From Streptomyces sp. Je 1-369 (GTDB lineage: Bacteria; Actinomycetota; Actinomycetes; Streptomycetales; Streptomycetaceae): a DNA stretch of 64,000 nt. The notes beneath the pieces were generated by a model. That model had not been told where the DNA came from. It saw only the letters and a list, made by a program, of their open reading frames with translations, and did not search any database. The position numbers and the translations under genes were made by a program. The stretch covers positions 6,195,501 through 6,259,500 of the forward strand of contig NZ_CP101750.1 of assembly GCF_026810505.1 (NCBI RefSeq), in the 5' to 3' direction. This document shows positions 1 through 8,502 of the stretch, piece by piece; within the stretch, counting starts at the first letter, position 1, and each line of letters starts with the position of its first letter.

Positions 1-423
1 GGCGCGCGCAAGCACCTCCAGACGTTCGCCGACAAGCAGGCCGCCGACACCGGCCGCTTCTACGGCATCTGGCTGGACGGCACACTCGTCGGCGGCGTCC
101 TCTTCCGGATCTTCGACACCAGCGTGGACGGCTGTGAGGTCGGCGTCTGGCTGGAGCCGTCGGCCGCCGGGCGCGGCCTGGTGAACAAGGCGTCCAAGGT
201 CCTCATCGACTGGGCCGTCGACCAGCGCGGCATGCACCGCGTGGAGTGGCTCGTCTCCTCGCGCAACGACCGCAGCAAGGCGGCCGCCAAGCGGCTCGGC
301 TTCACCAAGGACGGCGTGCTGCGGGAGAGCTTCCCCTGGCAGGGCATCCGGCACGACATGGAGGTCTGGTCCGTCCTCGCGCCGGAGTGGCGGGCGCTGC
401 GCGGCGACGGGGACGCGCGTTAA
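1..423 (+). CDS. GNAT-family N-acetyltransferase, N-terminus cut by window edge
   Basis: The open frame runs from base 1 to the TAA at 421-423, giving 140 visible residues. The visible part has the RimJ/RimL-type GNAT layout: a strand ending in LVGGVLFR, the EVGVWLEPSAAGRGL segment that holds the acetyl-CoA pyrophosphate loop, and the late helix with NDRSKAAAKRLGF, typical of ribosomal-protein Ser/Ala acetyltransferases. It probably transfers acetyl from acetyl-CoA to an N-terminal or small-molecule amine in the cytoplasm. The substrate cannot be read from sequence. About 40-50 residues are missing upstream of the window. Confidence 0.85.
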   Translation, partial: GARKHLQTFADKQAADTGRFYGIWLDGTLVGGVLFRIFDTSVDGCEVGVWLEPSAAGRGLVNKASKVLIDWAVDQRGMHRVEWLVSSRNDRSKAAAKRLGFTKDGVLRESFPWQGIRHDMEVWSVLAPEWRALRGDGDAR

Positions 424-445
424 GAGAGCTCTCAGACTCCGTCCG

Positions 446-451
446 TACGGT
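446..451 (+). promoter_or_regulatory. -10 box of a probable leaderless promoter
   Basis: TACGGT fits TANNNT and lies 7 bases before the ATG at 459. There is no Shine-Dalgarno sequence, so transcription probably starts at or next to the start codon. Confidence 0.5.
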
Positions 452-458
452 GCGGAGC

Positions 459-1082
459 ATGGGTACTAAGACAGATGACGCGGCCGGAGAGCCGGAGACG
501 GTCGACGTCACGAAGTCCGACACGGCCGACACGGCCGACACGAAGACGGACGCGGCCACGGATGCGGACGCGGGCTCGGACGCGGCCACGGACGCGAAGT
601 CGGACGGCGAGGCGCTGGACGCGTCCGACACCGACGCCGATTCCGACGCCGACGCCGACGCCGAACCCGTGGTGACCGCCAAGTCCACCGGCGTCGGCCA
701 GGGCGCCGCGGCCGTCGTCTCCGCCGCGCTCGGCGTGATCGGCCTCTCCGGCGGCTGGCTCGGCACGATCGCCGGGGCACGCTCGAACATCATGGGACAG
801 CTGGAGACCAAGCAGTCCGCCAGCGTCTCCGACCAGCTCCAGGCGATGTACGGCGACTCCTGGCAGGCCACCGCGCTGGTCGCGGGCCTCTTCGCGCTCT
901 CCGCGCTCGTCGTCGGCTTCGTGGTCCTCGTCCGGCCCGCGTTCGGCGTCCCCGGCAAGGAGCAGGCGCCGTGGATCAAGTCCGTCGCGTGGGCGGGCTT
1001 CGTGCTCGGCGTGATCGGGCTCGTCCTCGCCATCGCCAAATACTCCGACCTGCTGCTCGGCCTGCCGTCGGCACCTTCGTAA
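459..1082 (+). CDS. Membrane protein with Asp/Thr/Ala-rich N-terminal tail
   Basis: A 207-residue protein of unknown function. The first ~75 residues are a low-complexity acidic tail built from repeats of D-A, D-T and T-D, with runs such as DADSDADADAE. Next come a hydrophobic segment (about 82-108), a polar loop with NIMGQLETKQSAS, a second hydrophobic segment (about 130-155) and a third near the C-terminus (about 168-195), so three membrane spans are likely. The frame is open further upstream, but ATG 459 sits 7 bases after a TANNNT box and follows the end of the GNAT gene by 35 bases. The repetitive acidic tail is probably cytoplasmic and disordered. No family with a known job was recognised. 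Confidence 0.75.
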   Translation: MGTKTDDAAGEPETVDVTKSDTADTADTKTDAATDADAGSDAATDAKSDGEALDASDTDADSDADADAEPVVTAKSTGVGQGAAAVVSAALGVIGLSGGWLGTIAGARSNIMGQLETKQSASVSDQLQAMYGDSWQATALVAGLFALSALVVGFVVLVRPAFGVPGKEQAPWIKSVAWAGFVLGVIGLVLAIAKYSDLLLGLPSAPS

Positions 1083-1111
1083 GCGGCCCGTCGCGGGACG
1101 CCTAAGGCAAG

Positions 1112-1145
1112 GGCGGGGCAGGGGCTAAGGCCCCTGCCCCGCCCT
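1112..1145. terminator. Strong hairpin terminator
   Basis: A perfect 15-bp stem (GGGCGGGGCAGGGGC and its complement) with a TAAG loop follows the membrane-protein stop by 30 bases. It has no U tract, as is common in Streptomyces. Confidence 0.8.
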
Positions 1146-1279
1146 CCGTCATGTCTAAGGCCCCCCACGCTCCGGAGATGCGGCAGCCGCCCGATGCGGG
1201 CGACCCCCCTGGGAGAAGAAAGTGGAGACATCGCAGGGAACGACACCGGCGATACCACCCACAACCCGAGGGGCACGAG

Positions 1280-1459
1280 ATGTTCGAGTACGAGATGCAC
1301 GAGATGCGCGCCGCCGAGCTGGTCCGCCGGGCCGACCACCAGCGCCTGGTCGGCGAGGCCCGCAAGCGCCGCGCCGCCGCCCGCCGATCGGCCCGCGACG
1401 AAGCCGAGGGGCCGGTGAGCACGCCCCTCCGGAAGATCCGCTTCATGCGGGCCGCCTGA
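1280..1459 (+). CDS. Small basic conserved protein, 59 aa
   Basis: The protein begins MFEYEMHEMRAAELVRRAD and ends in a basic region rich in Arg (RKRRAAARRSARDE) with C-terminus IRFMRAA. A GAGGGG ribosome-binding site lies 5 bases before ATG 1280. I remember small proteins of this form in Streptomyces genomes with no assigned function. The helical, amphipathic N-terminus and Arg-rich middle could suit nucleic-acid or protein binding, but this is only inference. The next gene begins just downstream, after a 12-bp tandem repeat. Confidence 0.7.
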   Translation: MFEYEMHEMRAAELVRRADHQRLVGEARKRRAAARRSARDEAEGPVSTPLRKIRFMRAA

Positions 1460-1471
1460 CATGACGCACGC

Positions 1472-1519
1472 CGCACCGCACTCCGCACCGTACTTCGCAC
1501 CGCACTCCGCACCGCTGTC
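1472..1519 (+). repeat. Four tandem copies of a 12-bp unit
   Basis: Four imperfect 12-bp units of the form CGCACCGCACTC begin 13 bases after the stop of the preceding small gene. If the regulator downstream started at ATG 1461, the repeat would encode Ala-Pro-His-Ser-type repeats. It is more likely untranslated. Confidence 0.75.
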
Positions 1520-1562
1520 CGCTCCGCGGATAACGGGTGCCGCGGTGTCCTCGCACTGTGCG

Positions 1563-4500
1563 ATGCTCGCGGCTGTGGAGACCAGGTCCGTCAGCCCGGT
1601 GTTCGTCGGCCGCACCGATGAACTGGGCGTACTGAAAGAAGCGCTCGCCCGCGCCACGGGAACCCCGCTCGAAGGAGCCGGGGGCCCCGGCCCGGGCGAG
1701 CCCCAGGCGTTGCTGCTCGGCGGCGAGGCGGGGGTCGGCAAGACCCGCCTCGTCGAGGAGTTCACCGCGGCCGCCGAAGCACGGGGCGCCGTCGTCGCGG
1801 TCGGCGGCTGCGTCGAGATCGGCGCCGACGGACTGCCGTTCGCCCCCTTCTCCACCGCCCTGCGCGCCCTGCGCCGCCTGCTCCCCGACGAGTTGGCCGC
1901 CGCGGCCGAGGGCCAGGAGGAGGAGCTCGCCGGACTCCTGCCCGAACTGGCGGCCCCCGCCCCGCACGGGCACGCCCACGGCGGCCGCTCCGACGAAGGC
2001 ACCGCCCGCCTCTTCGAACTCACCGCACGCCTCCTGGAACGCCTCTCCCGCGACCGCACCGTCGTCGTCGCCCTGGAGGACCTGCACTGGGCCGACGCCT
2101 CGACCCGCCACCTCCTCGCCTATCTCTTCCGCACCCTGCGCGGCGGCCGCCTCGTCCTCCTCGCCACCTACCGCGCCGACGACATCCACCGCCGCCACCC
2201 CCTGCGCCCCCTCCTCGCCGAACTCGACCGGCTGCGCACCGTGCGCCGCGTCGAACTGGGCCGCCTCAGCAAGGACGAGGTCGCCCGTCAGATGGCCGGG
2301 ATCCTCGCCGCCGAACCCGAACCGTCCCTGGTGGACGACGTGTTCGACCGCTCCGACGGCAACGCGTTCTTCGTCGAGGAGCTCGCCGTCGCCTCCCACG
2401 GCGGCAGCTGCGCCGGCCTGACGGACTCCCTGCGCGATCTGCTCCTCGTCCGCGTGGAGGCGCTGCCCGAGGACACCCAGCGGGTGGCGCGGATCGTCGC
2501 CGAGGGCGGCTCCACCGTCGAGTACGAGCTGCTCGCCGAGGTCGCCGGGCTCGGCGAGGACGACCTGATCGAGGCGCTGCGGGCCGCGGTCGGCGCCAAC
2601 ATCCTGCTCGCCTCGCCGGACGGCGACGGCTACCGCTTCCGGCACTCCCTGGTCCGCGAGGCCGTCAGCGACGACCTGCTGCCCGGCGAACGCTCCCGCA
2701 TCAACCGCCGCTTCGCCGAAGCCCTTGAGGCCGACCCCTCGCTCGTCGCCGCCGACCAGCGCGCCGCCCGCCTCGCCGCCTACTGGTACCACGCGCACGA
2801 CGCGGCCAAGGCGCTGCCCGCCGTCCTCGGCGCCTCCGTCGAAGCCCGCCACCGGCACGCCTACAGCGAGCAACTCCGCCTCCTGGAACGCGCGATGGAG
2901 CTGTGGGACGACGCCCCGGACGCCGTCCGCGGCGAACTCCGCCCCGCCGACTACGTCGAGGGCTATCCCCCCTGCGGCTGCGACCCCGCCACCACCCCCC
3001 TGGACTACCTGGACCTGATGGCCGAGGCCACGGTCGCGGGCCGCCTCTGCGGCGAACGCGAGCGCGCCCTGAAGATCACCAAGCGCGCCCTGCGCCTCCT
3101 CGACGAGGGCAAGGACCCCCACCGCGCCGCCTGGTTCTGGATATCCCGCTCCCGCCTCGTCTCCACCCTGGGCCGCAGCGACGGCTGGGACGAGATCGCC
3201 AAGGCCGAGGAGCTGATGCGCGGCCTGCCGCCCTCCGAGGTGCACGCCGAAGTCCTGGTCCACCGGGCCTCCTGGGGCATGCTCCACGACCCGGGGCCCG
3301 AGACCCTGGCCGCCGCCGAACGCGCCGTCGAGTACGCCCGCATGGTCAAGGCCGACGTCATCGAGCTCAACGCCCGCCTCACCCGCGGCGCCCTCCTCGT
3401 CGAGGCCGGCGACCCCGAGGCGGGCCTCGCCGAGATGTACGAGATCAGGGACCGCGTCGTACGCGACGGTCTGGTCACCAACCTGAGCCGCGTCCACATC
3501 AACCTGCCCTCCTCCCTCGAAGGCGTCGGCCGCTCCGCCGAATCCGTGCGCGTCGGCATGGAGGGCATCGAGTTCTGCCGCAAGTACGGCCTGGTCGACA
3601 CCGAGGGCTGGGTCTGGGCCAACGTCGCCGAGTCCCTCATCTCCCTCGGCCGCTGGGACGAGGCGGCCGACGCCGTCGCCCACACCCAACGCTGCGTCCA
3701 GAGTTCAAAACCCCGCGTCTCGGCCGCCGAACGCCTGGCCCGCATGGCCCTCCACCGCGGTGAGTACGCCGCCGCCACCCGGCACATGCTGACCGCCCAC
3801 CACCACCTCGGCACCCACGACCCCCAGCCCCAGTACCTCCTCGTCCTGCTGCGCATCGCCCTGGGCGTCGCCGCCGGAGAGGGCCGCATCCTCGACGGCC
3901 GCGCCGAGCTCGAACGCGGCCTCGTCAACGGCCTCCCCTTCGGCACCTACAAGTACGGCTGGCCCCTCCTGCTCGCCGCCGCCCGGATGGAGGCCGACGC
4001 CCGCGGCCTGCCCGCCGCCGAGCCCGGCCGCCCCGCCGCCCTCGCCCGGATCCGCGGCGCCACCAAGTCCCTCGCCACCCCCATCCCGCTCTGGCGGGCC
4101 TACGACGAATGGACCCGCGCCGAACTCCTGCGCTCCGAGGGCCGCGACACCCCCGCCGACTGGTCCACCGTGGTCACCGCACTCGAACCCCTCGACCGCC
4201 CCTACGACCTCGCCCGCGCCCGCCTGCGCCTGGCCGAGTCCGTCCTCGGCCCGGACACCACCGACCGCGAGCGCGCGGCCGGCCTGCTGCGCCAGGCGGC
4301 GGATGTGGCGGACCGGCTCGGCGCCCGGCCGCTCTCCGACGCGATCACCGGACTCGCCCAGCGCGCCCGCCTCACCCTGAACCCCGCCGAGGCGACCCGT
4401 GCCCCCGACGTCCCGGCCGACCCGGCCGAGGCGCTGGGGCTGACCAGCCGGGAGCGGGACGTCCTGCGGCTCGTCGCGGTGGGCCGCAGCAACCGGCAGA

Positions 4501-4640
4501 TCGCCGAGGAGCTCTTCATCTCCCCGAAGACGGCGAGCGTCCACGTCTCCAACATCCTCGCCAAGCTGTCCGTCACCGGCCGTGGCGAGGCCGCCGCGCT
4601 CGCCCACCGCCTGCGACTGTTCCCGTCGGCACTGCGCTGA
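1563..4640 (+). CDS. Large ATP-binding LuxR-family (LAL) transcriptional regulator
   Basis: About 1025 residues with the LAL layout. An N-terminal AAA/STAND ATPase has Walker A GGEAGVGKTRL near residue 55 and Walker B VVVALEDLHWADAST. A long helical TPR-like middle follows, and a C-terminal LuxR helix-turn-helix begins LTSRERDVLRLVAVGRSNRQ. Such proteins bind ATP and an unknown signal and activate transcription. The frame is open back to ATG 1461, but the extra 34 residues are encoded by a tandem repeat and unlike the family, and VSPVFVGR normally lies very near the N-terminus, so ATG 1563 is preferred. Neither candidate has a good ribosome-binding site, so the start is uncertain. A CGCDP segment near residue 475 is a possible metal or redox patch. 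Confidence 0.9.
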   Translation: MLAAVETRSVSPVFVGRTDELGVLKEALARATGTPLEGAGGPGPGEPQALLLGGEAGVGKTRLVEEFTAAAEARGAVVAVGGCVEIGADGLPFAPFSTALRALRRLLPDELAAAAEGQEEELAGLLPELAAPAPHGHAHGGRSDEGTARLFELTARLLERLSRDRTVVVALEDLHWADASTRHLLAYLFRTLRGGRLVLLATYRADDIHRRHPLRPLLAELDRLRTVRRVELGRLSKDEVARQMAGILAAEPEPSLVDDVFDRSDGNAFFVEELAVASHGGSCAGLTDSLRDLLLVRVEALPEDTQRVARIVAEGGSTVEYELLAEVAGLGEDDLIEALRAAVGANILLASPDGDGYRFRHSLVREAVSDDLLPGERSRINRRFAEALEADPSLVAADQRAARLAAYWYHAHDAAKALPAVLGASVEARHRHAYSEQLRLLERAMELWDDAPDAVRGELRPADYVEGYPPCGCDPATTPLDYLDLMAEATVAGRLCGERERALKITKRALRLLDEGKDPHRAAWFWISRSRLVSTLGRSDGWDEIAKAEELMRGLPPSEVHAEVLVHRASWGMLHDPGPETLAAAERAVEYARMVKADVIELNARLTRGALLVEAGDPEAGLAEMYEIRDRVVRDGLVTNLSRVHINLPSSLEGVGRSAESVRVGMEGIEFCRKYGLVDTEGWVWANVAESLISLGRWDEAADAVAHTQRCVQSSKPRVSAAERLARMALHRGEYAAATRHMLTAHHHLGTHDPQPQYLLVLLRIALGVAAGEGRILDGRAELERGLVNGLPFGTYKYGWPLLLAAARMEADARGLPAAEPGRPAALARIRGATKSLATPIPLWRAYDEWTRAELLRSEGRDTPADWSTVVTALEPLDRPYDLARARLRLAESVLGPDTTDRERAAGLLRQAADVADRLGARPLSDAITGLAQRARLTLNPAEATRAPDVPADPAEALGLTSRERDVLRLVAVGRSNRQIAEELFISPKTASVHVSNILAKLSVTGRGEAAALAHRLRLFPSALR

Positions 4641-4721
4641 CCTGCACGTTGCCGCTCCCCAGCCGGACTGTGGCGGCCTCGCTTACGCTGGACTGCGGAA
4701 TCTCGGCTCCTGGGAGGCGCA

Positions 4722-4952
4722 GTGTTCAACGCGATCGAGGCCCTGTTCGCGCCGGGCCGTAAGCACACGGACGACGAGCGCAAGCGCCTGGAACTCACCC
4801 GTGTCGACCTCGCCGACGGCGACCCGGGGCGCGGACCGATAGACCTGACCTCGGGCAAGGTGGTCGTACGCCCACCCGTGCCGTCGCCGCGCGCGGACGC
4901 GACTCCGGACTCGGACGCATCGTCCCAGGACCCCGACGAGCCCGGCAGCTGA
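4722..4952 (+). CDS. Small DUF6191-like protein, 76 aa
   Basis: The protein begins MFNAIEALFAPGRKHTDDE and has the conserved RVDLADGDPGRGPIDL core followed by a Pro/Asp/Ser-rich tail. This matches small actinobacterial proteins that I recall as DUF6191, with no known function. The GTG start at 4722 is preceded by GGGAGG at good spacing. The stop ends one base before the stop of the convergent dehydrogenase gene. Confidence 0.75.
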   Translation: MFNAIEALFAPGRKHTDDERKRLELTRVDLADGDPGRGPIDLTSGKVVVRPPVPSPRADATPDSDASSQDPDEPGS

Positions 4953-4953
4953 G

Positions 4954-6114
4954 CTACTTCACCCGCACCTCCAGAATCTTGTCGTCCCCCTTCTCCGGCG
5001 TGCCCCGCGAGTCCGTCTCATTCGTGACCAGCCACAGCTTGTCGCCGCCCGCCGCGACCACCGTGCGCAGGCGGCCGTACTCGCCCTTCAGGAACGCCTG
5101 CGGCTCCGGGTCGCCCGTCACCCCGCGCACCGGGACGCGCCACAACCGCTCACCGCGCAGCCCCGCCATCCAGACCGAGCCCTCGGCGTAGGCGACCCCG
5201 CTCGGTGAGGCCTCGGAGGTCTTCCACTGGGCGACCGGATCGCGGAAACCCTCCTCGCCCTCCTTGCCCTCGACCTCCGGCCAGCCGTAGTTGCCGCCGG
5301 ACTTGATCTCGTTCAGCTCGTCCCAGGTGTCCTGGCCGAACTCCGACGCCCACAGCCGCTTCTCCTCGTCCCAGGCCAGGCCCTGCACGTTCCGGTGCCC
5401 GAACGAGTACACGGGGGAGTCGCCGAAGGGGTTGTCCGGGGCGGGCTCGCCGTCCGGGGTGAGGCGGAGGATCTTGCCGCCCAGGGAGTCCTTGTCCTGC
5501 GCGAGGTCCGTGTCCCCCGTTTCACCCGCGCCCGCGTACAGCATCTTGTCCGGGCCGAACGTGATCCGGCCGCCGTTGTGGATCATGCCCTTCGGGATGC
5601 CCTTGAAGACCGTGTCGGGTGCGCCGAGCTGCTCGCCCTCCGGCTTCTTCTCGTCGTACAGCATCCGGGCGATGCGGTTGTCGGACTCCGTCGTGAAGTA
5701 CGCGTACACGAAGTGGTCCGAGGCGTACGACGGAGAGAGCGCGAGGCCCATCAGACCGCCCTCGCCGCCGGGGGAGACGCCCGGCACCGAGCCGAGCTCC
5801 GTCTTCTTGCCCGTATTCCCGTCGATCCGGGTGATCGTCCCCTCGTCGCGCGAGGACACCAGGAGGTCGCCCCCGGGGAGCGGGGCGAGGCCCCAGGGGG
5901 ATTTGAGGCCCGTGGTGAGGGTGCGGGTCACCTTCGCCGAGCCCTTCTCCGGCGGGGCGTCGGCGCCCGCCTTGCCGGTGGGGGACTGGCTCGTCCCGTC
6001 CCGCTTCGGCGGGCTCCCGGCGGGGTCCGGTTCATCGTCGCCGCCGGACGAGCATCCGGCGGCGAGGACGAGGGCGGCGGCGGCCATCACGGCCGTAACA
6101 GCAGGTCGATGCAC
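4954..6114 (-). CDS. Secreted lipoprotein, PQQ-type glucose/sorbosone dehydrogenase family
   Basis: A 386-residue lipoprotein. The signal peptide ends in a lipobox, VLAAGCSSGG, so it should be exported and acylated at Cys. A charged linker is followed by a six-bladed beta-propeller of the soluble glucose/sorbosone dehydrogenase (GSDH) family, with landmarks WGLAPLPGGDLLVSSRD, GLMGLALSP, HNGGRITFGPD, YSFGHRNVQGLAWD and GGNYGWPEVEGKE. The family oxidises aldose sugars using PQQ and an external electron acceptor; the substrate here is unknown. GTG 6114 is chosen because it has an AAGGGA ribosome-binding site and starts the signal peptide directly. The open frame reaches 6192 but adds unlikely residues. 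Confidence 0.9.
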   Translation of the reverse strand: MHRPAVTAVMAAAALVLAAGCSSGGDDEPDPAGSPPKRDGTSQSPTGKAGADAPPEKGSAKVTRTLTTGLKSPWGLAPLPGGDLLVSSRDEGTITRIDGNTGKKTELGSVPGVSPGGEGGLMGLALSPSYASDHFVYAYFTTESDNRIARMLYDEKKPEGEQLGAPDTVFKGIPKGMIHNGGRITFGPDKMLYAGAGETGDTDLAQDKDSLGGKILRLTPDGEPAPDNPFGDSPVYSFGHRNVQGLAWDEEKRLWASEFGQDTWDELNEIKSGGNYGWPEVEGKEGEEGFRDPVAQWKTSEASPSGVAYAEGSVWMAGLRGERLWRVPVRGVTGDPEPQAFLKGEYGRLRTVVAAGGDKLWLVTNETDSRGTPEKGDDKILEVRVK

Positions 6115-6254
6115 GATCAGGATCCCTTCGACGCAGGGCTTCCCCTGTTCATACACCGCCCACGCCCCGCGGGTCCCCGATCGCCCCCACAAGACCGCCC
6201 GCTATGACGCGGTCCTGCGTTCGCGGGGCTCAGCCCCACGACCGACTCCGGCAC

Positions 6255-7289
6255 TCAGTCCCACGACCCCAGCGCCGGCGGCAGCGACGCGATCTCCGTC
6301 AGGTCACGCTCCGTGAGTCGGAGTGCCGCGGCCCCGGCGTTCTCCACCGCCCACCGCTCCCGCTTGGCCCCGGGTATCGGCACCACGTGTCGACCCTGCG
6401 CGAGGACCCAGGCGAGTGCGGCCTGCGCGGGCGTCGCCCCGTGCCGCTCCGCCACCCTGCGCAACCCCACCACCAGCGGCTGGTTGGCCGCCATCATCTC
6501 GGCGGTGAAGCGGGGGTGCCTGGCCCGCAGATCGTCGGGTTCGAAGCCCATGCCGGGCTTCAGCGTCCCCGTGAGGAAACCATTCCCCAACGGCATCGCC
6601 GCGAGGAACCCGACCCCGCGCGCCACACACCACGGCAGCAGCGCGTCCAGCGCCTCCGGCGACCACACCGACAGCTCCGCCTGCACCGCGCTCACCGGAA
6701 AGACCTGCTGCACCCGCTCCAGCTGCCGGATCGTCAGATCGTGCAGCGCCGGGCCCGGGCGCCCCGGCGCAGAACGCCGTTGAGCGCGCGCCCCCACGGC
6801 GCACAGCCCCAGGGCCCGCACCTTCCCCGCGGCGACGAGTTCGGCCATCGCGCCCCACGTCTCCTCGATGGGGACCTCGGGGTCCGTGCGGTGCAGCTGG
6901 TAGAGGTCGATGGTGTCCGTCTGGAGCCGTCGCAGCGACGCGTCGCAGGCCCGCTTCACATAGCCGGGGCGGCCGTTGGCGACGATGTGCTGCTCGCCCA
7001 CCAGCAGCCCGCACTTCGTCGAGACGAACGCCTCCGCGCGCCGCTCCTTCAAGACCCTGCCGATCAACAGCTCGTTGGTGAAGGGCCCGTACATGTCCGC
7101 CGTGTCCAGGAGCATTCCCCCGCCGCGACCGCCGCCGGCGGCACCCGCCGCGTCCAACGCCGCGTGCACGGTGCGCATCGACGCGTCGCCCCGCTGCCGC
7201 GAGCCGGTGTACGCCCAGCTCATCGGCATGCAGCCGAGTCCGACGGCGCCCACTTCGAGCGCCCCCGCGCCGATCGTCCTGCGCTCCAC
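6255..7289 (-). CDS. Aldo/keto reductase
   Basis: A 344-residue NADPH-dependent aldo/keto reductase. Visible landmarks are ERRTIGAGALEVGAVGLGCM at the N-terminus, LLDTADMYGPFTNELLIG with the catalytic Asp and Tyr, STKCGLLVG with the catalytic Lys, YQLHRTDP with the catalytic His, and the late PIPGAKR cofactor-binding motif. It probably reduces aldehydes or ketones in the cytoplasm. GTG 7289 is chosen because it gives the usual family N-terminus and has GGGAGGG upstream. ATG 7325 (MISERG, with GAAAGG upstream) is the main alternative. An Arg/Pro-rich insert after KVRALGLCAVGARAQ is somewhat unusual. Confidence 0.88.
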   Translation of the reverse strand: MERRTIGAGALEVGAVGLGCMPMSWAYTGSRQRGDASMRTVHAALDAAGAAGGGRGGGMLLDTADMYGPFTNELLIGRVLKERRAEAFVSTKCGLLVGEQHIVANGRPGYVKRACDASLRRLQTDTIDLYQLHRTDPEVPIEETWGAMAELVAAGKVRALGLCAVGARAQRRSAPGRPGPALHDLTIRQLERVQQVFPVSAVQAELSVWSPEALDALLPWCVARGVGFLAAMPLGNGFLTGTLKPGMGFEPDDLRARHPRFTAEMMAANQPLVVGLRRVAERHGATPAQAALAWVLAQGRHVVPIPGAKRERWAVENAGAAALRLTERDLTEIASLPPALGSWD

Positions 7290-7394
7290 CTGATCGTGCC
7301 CTCCCGCCCCTCGTTCGGAGATCATCCAAACTAACCTTTCGCCCCGGTGGCCCCGACCGTTGCCCTCCCGGGGACGGCGCACTCCGGCGCGCAC

Positions 7395-7400
7395 TAGCCT
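7395..7400 (+). promoter_or_regulatory. -10 box of a leaderless promoter
   Basis: TAGCCT (TANNNT) lies 7 bases before ATG 7408 and no ribosome-binding site is present. Confidence 0.55.
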
Positions 7401-7407
7401 CCAGACC

Positions 7408-8361
7408 ATGACGACAGACGTATGGCTTCCGTTTGAGGCGCACGACATAGAGGGACTGCCCGCGGCCGTCGAGGCCGGGCTCACCTACCGTTACTGGGAC
7501 GGCGGTCCGGAGTTTCCCGCGGACCCGGCCGACTGCGCCTTCTATGTGGTGCCCTATATGAAGGGCACGGAGATCGCGGTACGTCCCCTGTCCGCCATGA
7601 CGTCCGTGCGCGTCGTACAGACACTGACCGCGGGCATCGACCACGTGGAGCCGGGGATCGACTTCCTCGCGCCCGGCGTGCAGTTGTGCAACGCCCGCGG
7701 CGTCCACGAGGCGAGCACCGCCGAACTCGCGCTCACCCTCGTCCTCGCCTCGCTGCGCGGCATCCCGCGCTTCGTGGAGGGGCAGCGGCAGGAGGAGTGG
7801 CGGTCCGGTTTCTACCCGGCGCTCGCCGACAAATCCGTGCTCATCGTGGGATACGGATCGATCGGTTCCGCCATCGAGGACCGGCTCACCCCCTTCGAGT
7901 GCGCGCGGGTGGCGCGCGTCGCGCGCTCTGCCCGTGCCACGGAGCGCGGCCCCGTGCACCCGCTCGCCGAGCTGCCGTCCCTGCTGCCCCAGGCGGACGT
8001 CGTCATCCTTTCGACACCGCTCACCGAGGTCACGCGCGGGCTGGTGGGGGCGGACTTCCTGGCCCGCATGAAGGACGGCGCGCTGCTCGTGAACGTGGCC
8101 CGGGGCCCCGTGGTCGACACCAAGGCGCTCCTCGCCGAACTGGAGTCCGGCCGCATCACCGCCGCCCTCGACGTGACCGACCCCGAACCGCTGCCCGCAG
8201 GTCACCCGCTGTGGCACGCTCCAGGGGCATTTGTCAGCCCGCACGTGGGCGGCTCGTCCTCGGCGTTCCTGCCCCGCGCCAAGCGCCTGCTGGCCGCGCA
8301 ACTGACCAAGCACGTCGCCGGACGGCCCTTGGACAACGTGGTGCTGACAACGGGCAGTTGA
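7408..8361 (+). CDS. D-isomer-specific 2-hydroxyacid dehydrogenase
   Basis: A 317-residue NAD(P)-dependent oxidoreductase. The Rossmann motif is VLIVGYGSIGSAI. The three catalytic residues sit in NVARGPVVD (Arg), DVTDPEPLP (Glu) and SPHVGGSS (His), all intact. The family interconverts 2-oxoacids and D-2-hydroxyacids; the substrate cannot be told. It is divergent from the aldo/keto reductase, sharing an intergenic region of about 120 bases. ATG 7408 is chosen because it is positioned as a leaderless start. The longer frame from 7360 adds residues unlike the family. Confidence 0.9.
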   Translation: MTTDVWLPFEAHDIEGLPAAVEAGLTYRYWDGGPEFPADPADCAFYVVPYMKGTEIAVRPLSAMTSVRVVQTLTAGIDHVEPGIDFLAPGVQLCNARGVHEASTAELALTLVLASLRGIPRFVEGQRQEEWRSGFYPALADKSVLIVGYGSIGSAIEDRLTPFECARVARVARSARATERGPVHPLAELPSLLPQADVVILSTPLTEVTRGLVGADFLARMKDGALLVNVARGPVVDTKALLAELESGRITAALDVTDPEPLPAGHPLWHAPGAFVSPHVGGSSSAFLPRAKRLLAAQLTKHVAGRPLDNVVLTTGS

Positions 8362-8502
8362 CCGCCCTCGGAACGGTTCGCGCACGCTCCGCGTACGGGC
8401 GTGTGCGCCCCGTGCCCGCCACCCCGTCCGCAGTCACGGAGCGTAGAGAAGCTATGTCGCTGAGTGACGAGTCTGGTGTATCGTCCCGACAGGGGAAGCG
8501 CC

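Noticed and set aside
302..2059. Long minus-strand ORF (585 codons) across the first genes
   Set aside because: It is the complement of real plus-strand genes with G/C-biased codons and has no family likeness. High GC makes long shadow frames common.
8431..8468. GTCAC and GTGAC half sites before the GGDEF-EAL gene as a BldD site
   Set aside because: Orientation and the 26-base spacing do not match the AGTGA-N-TCACT form of BldD sites.
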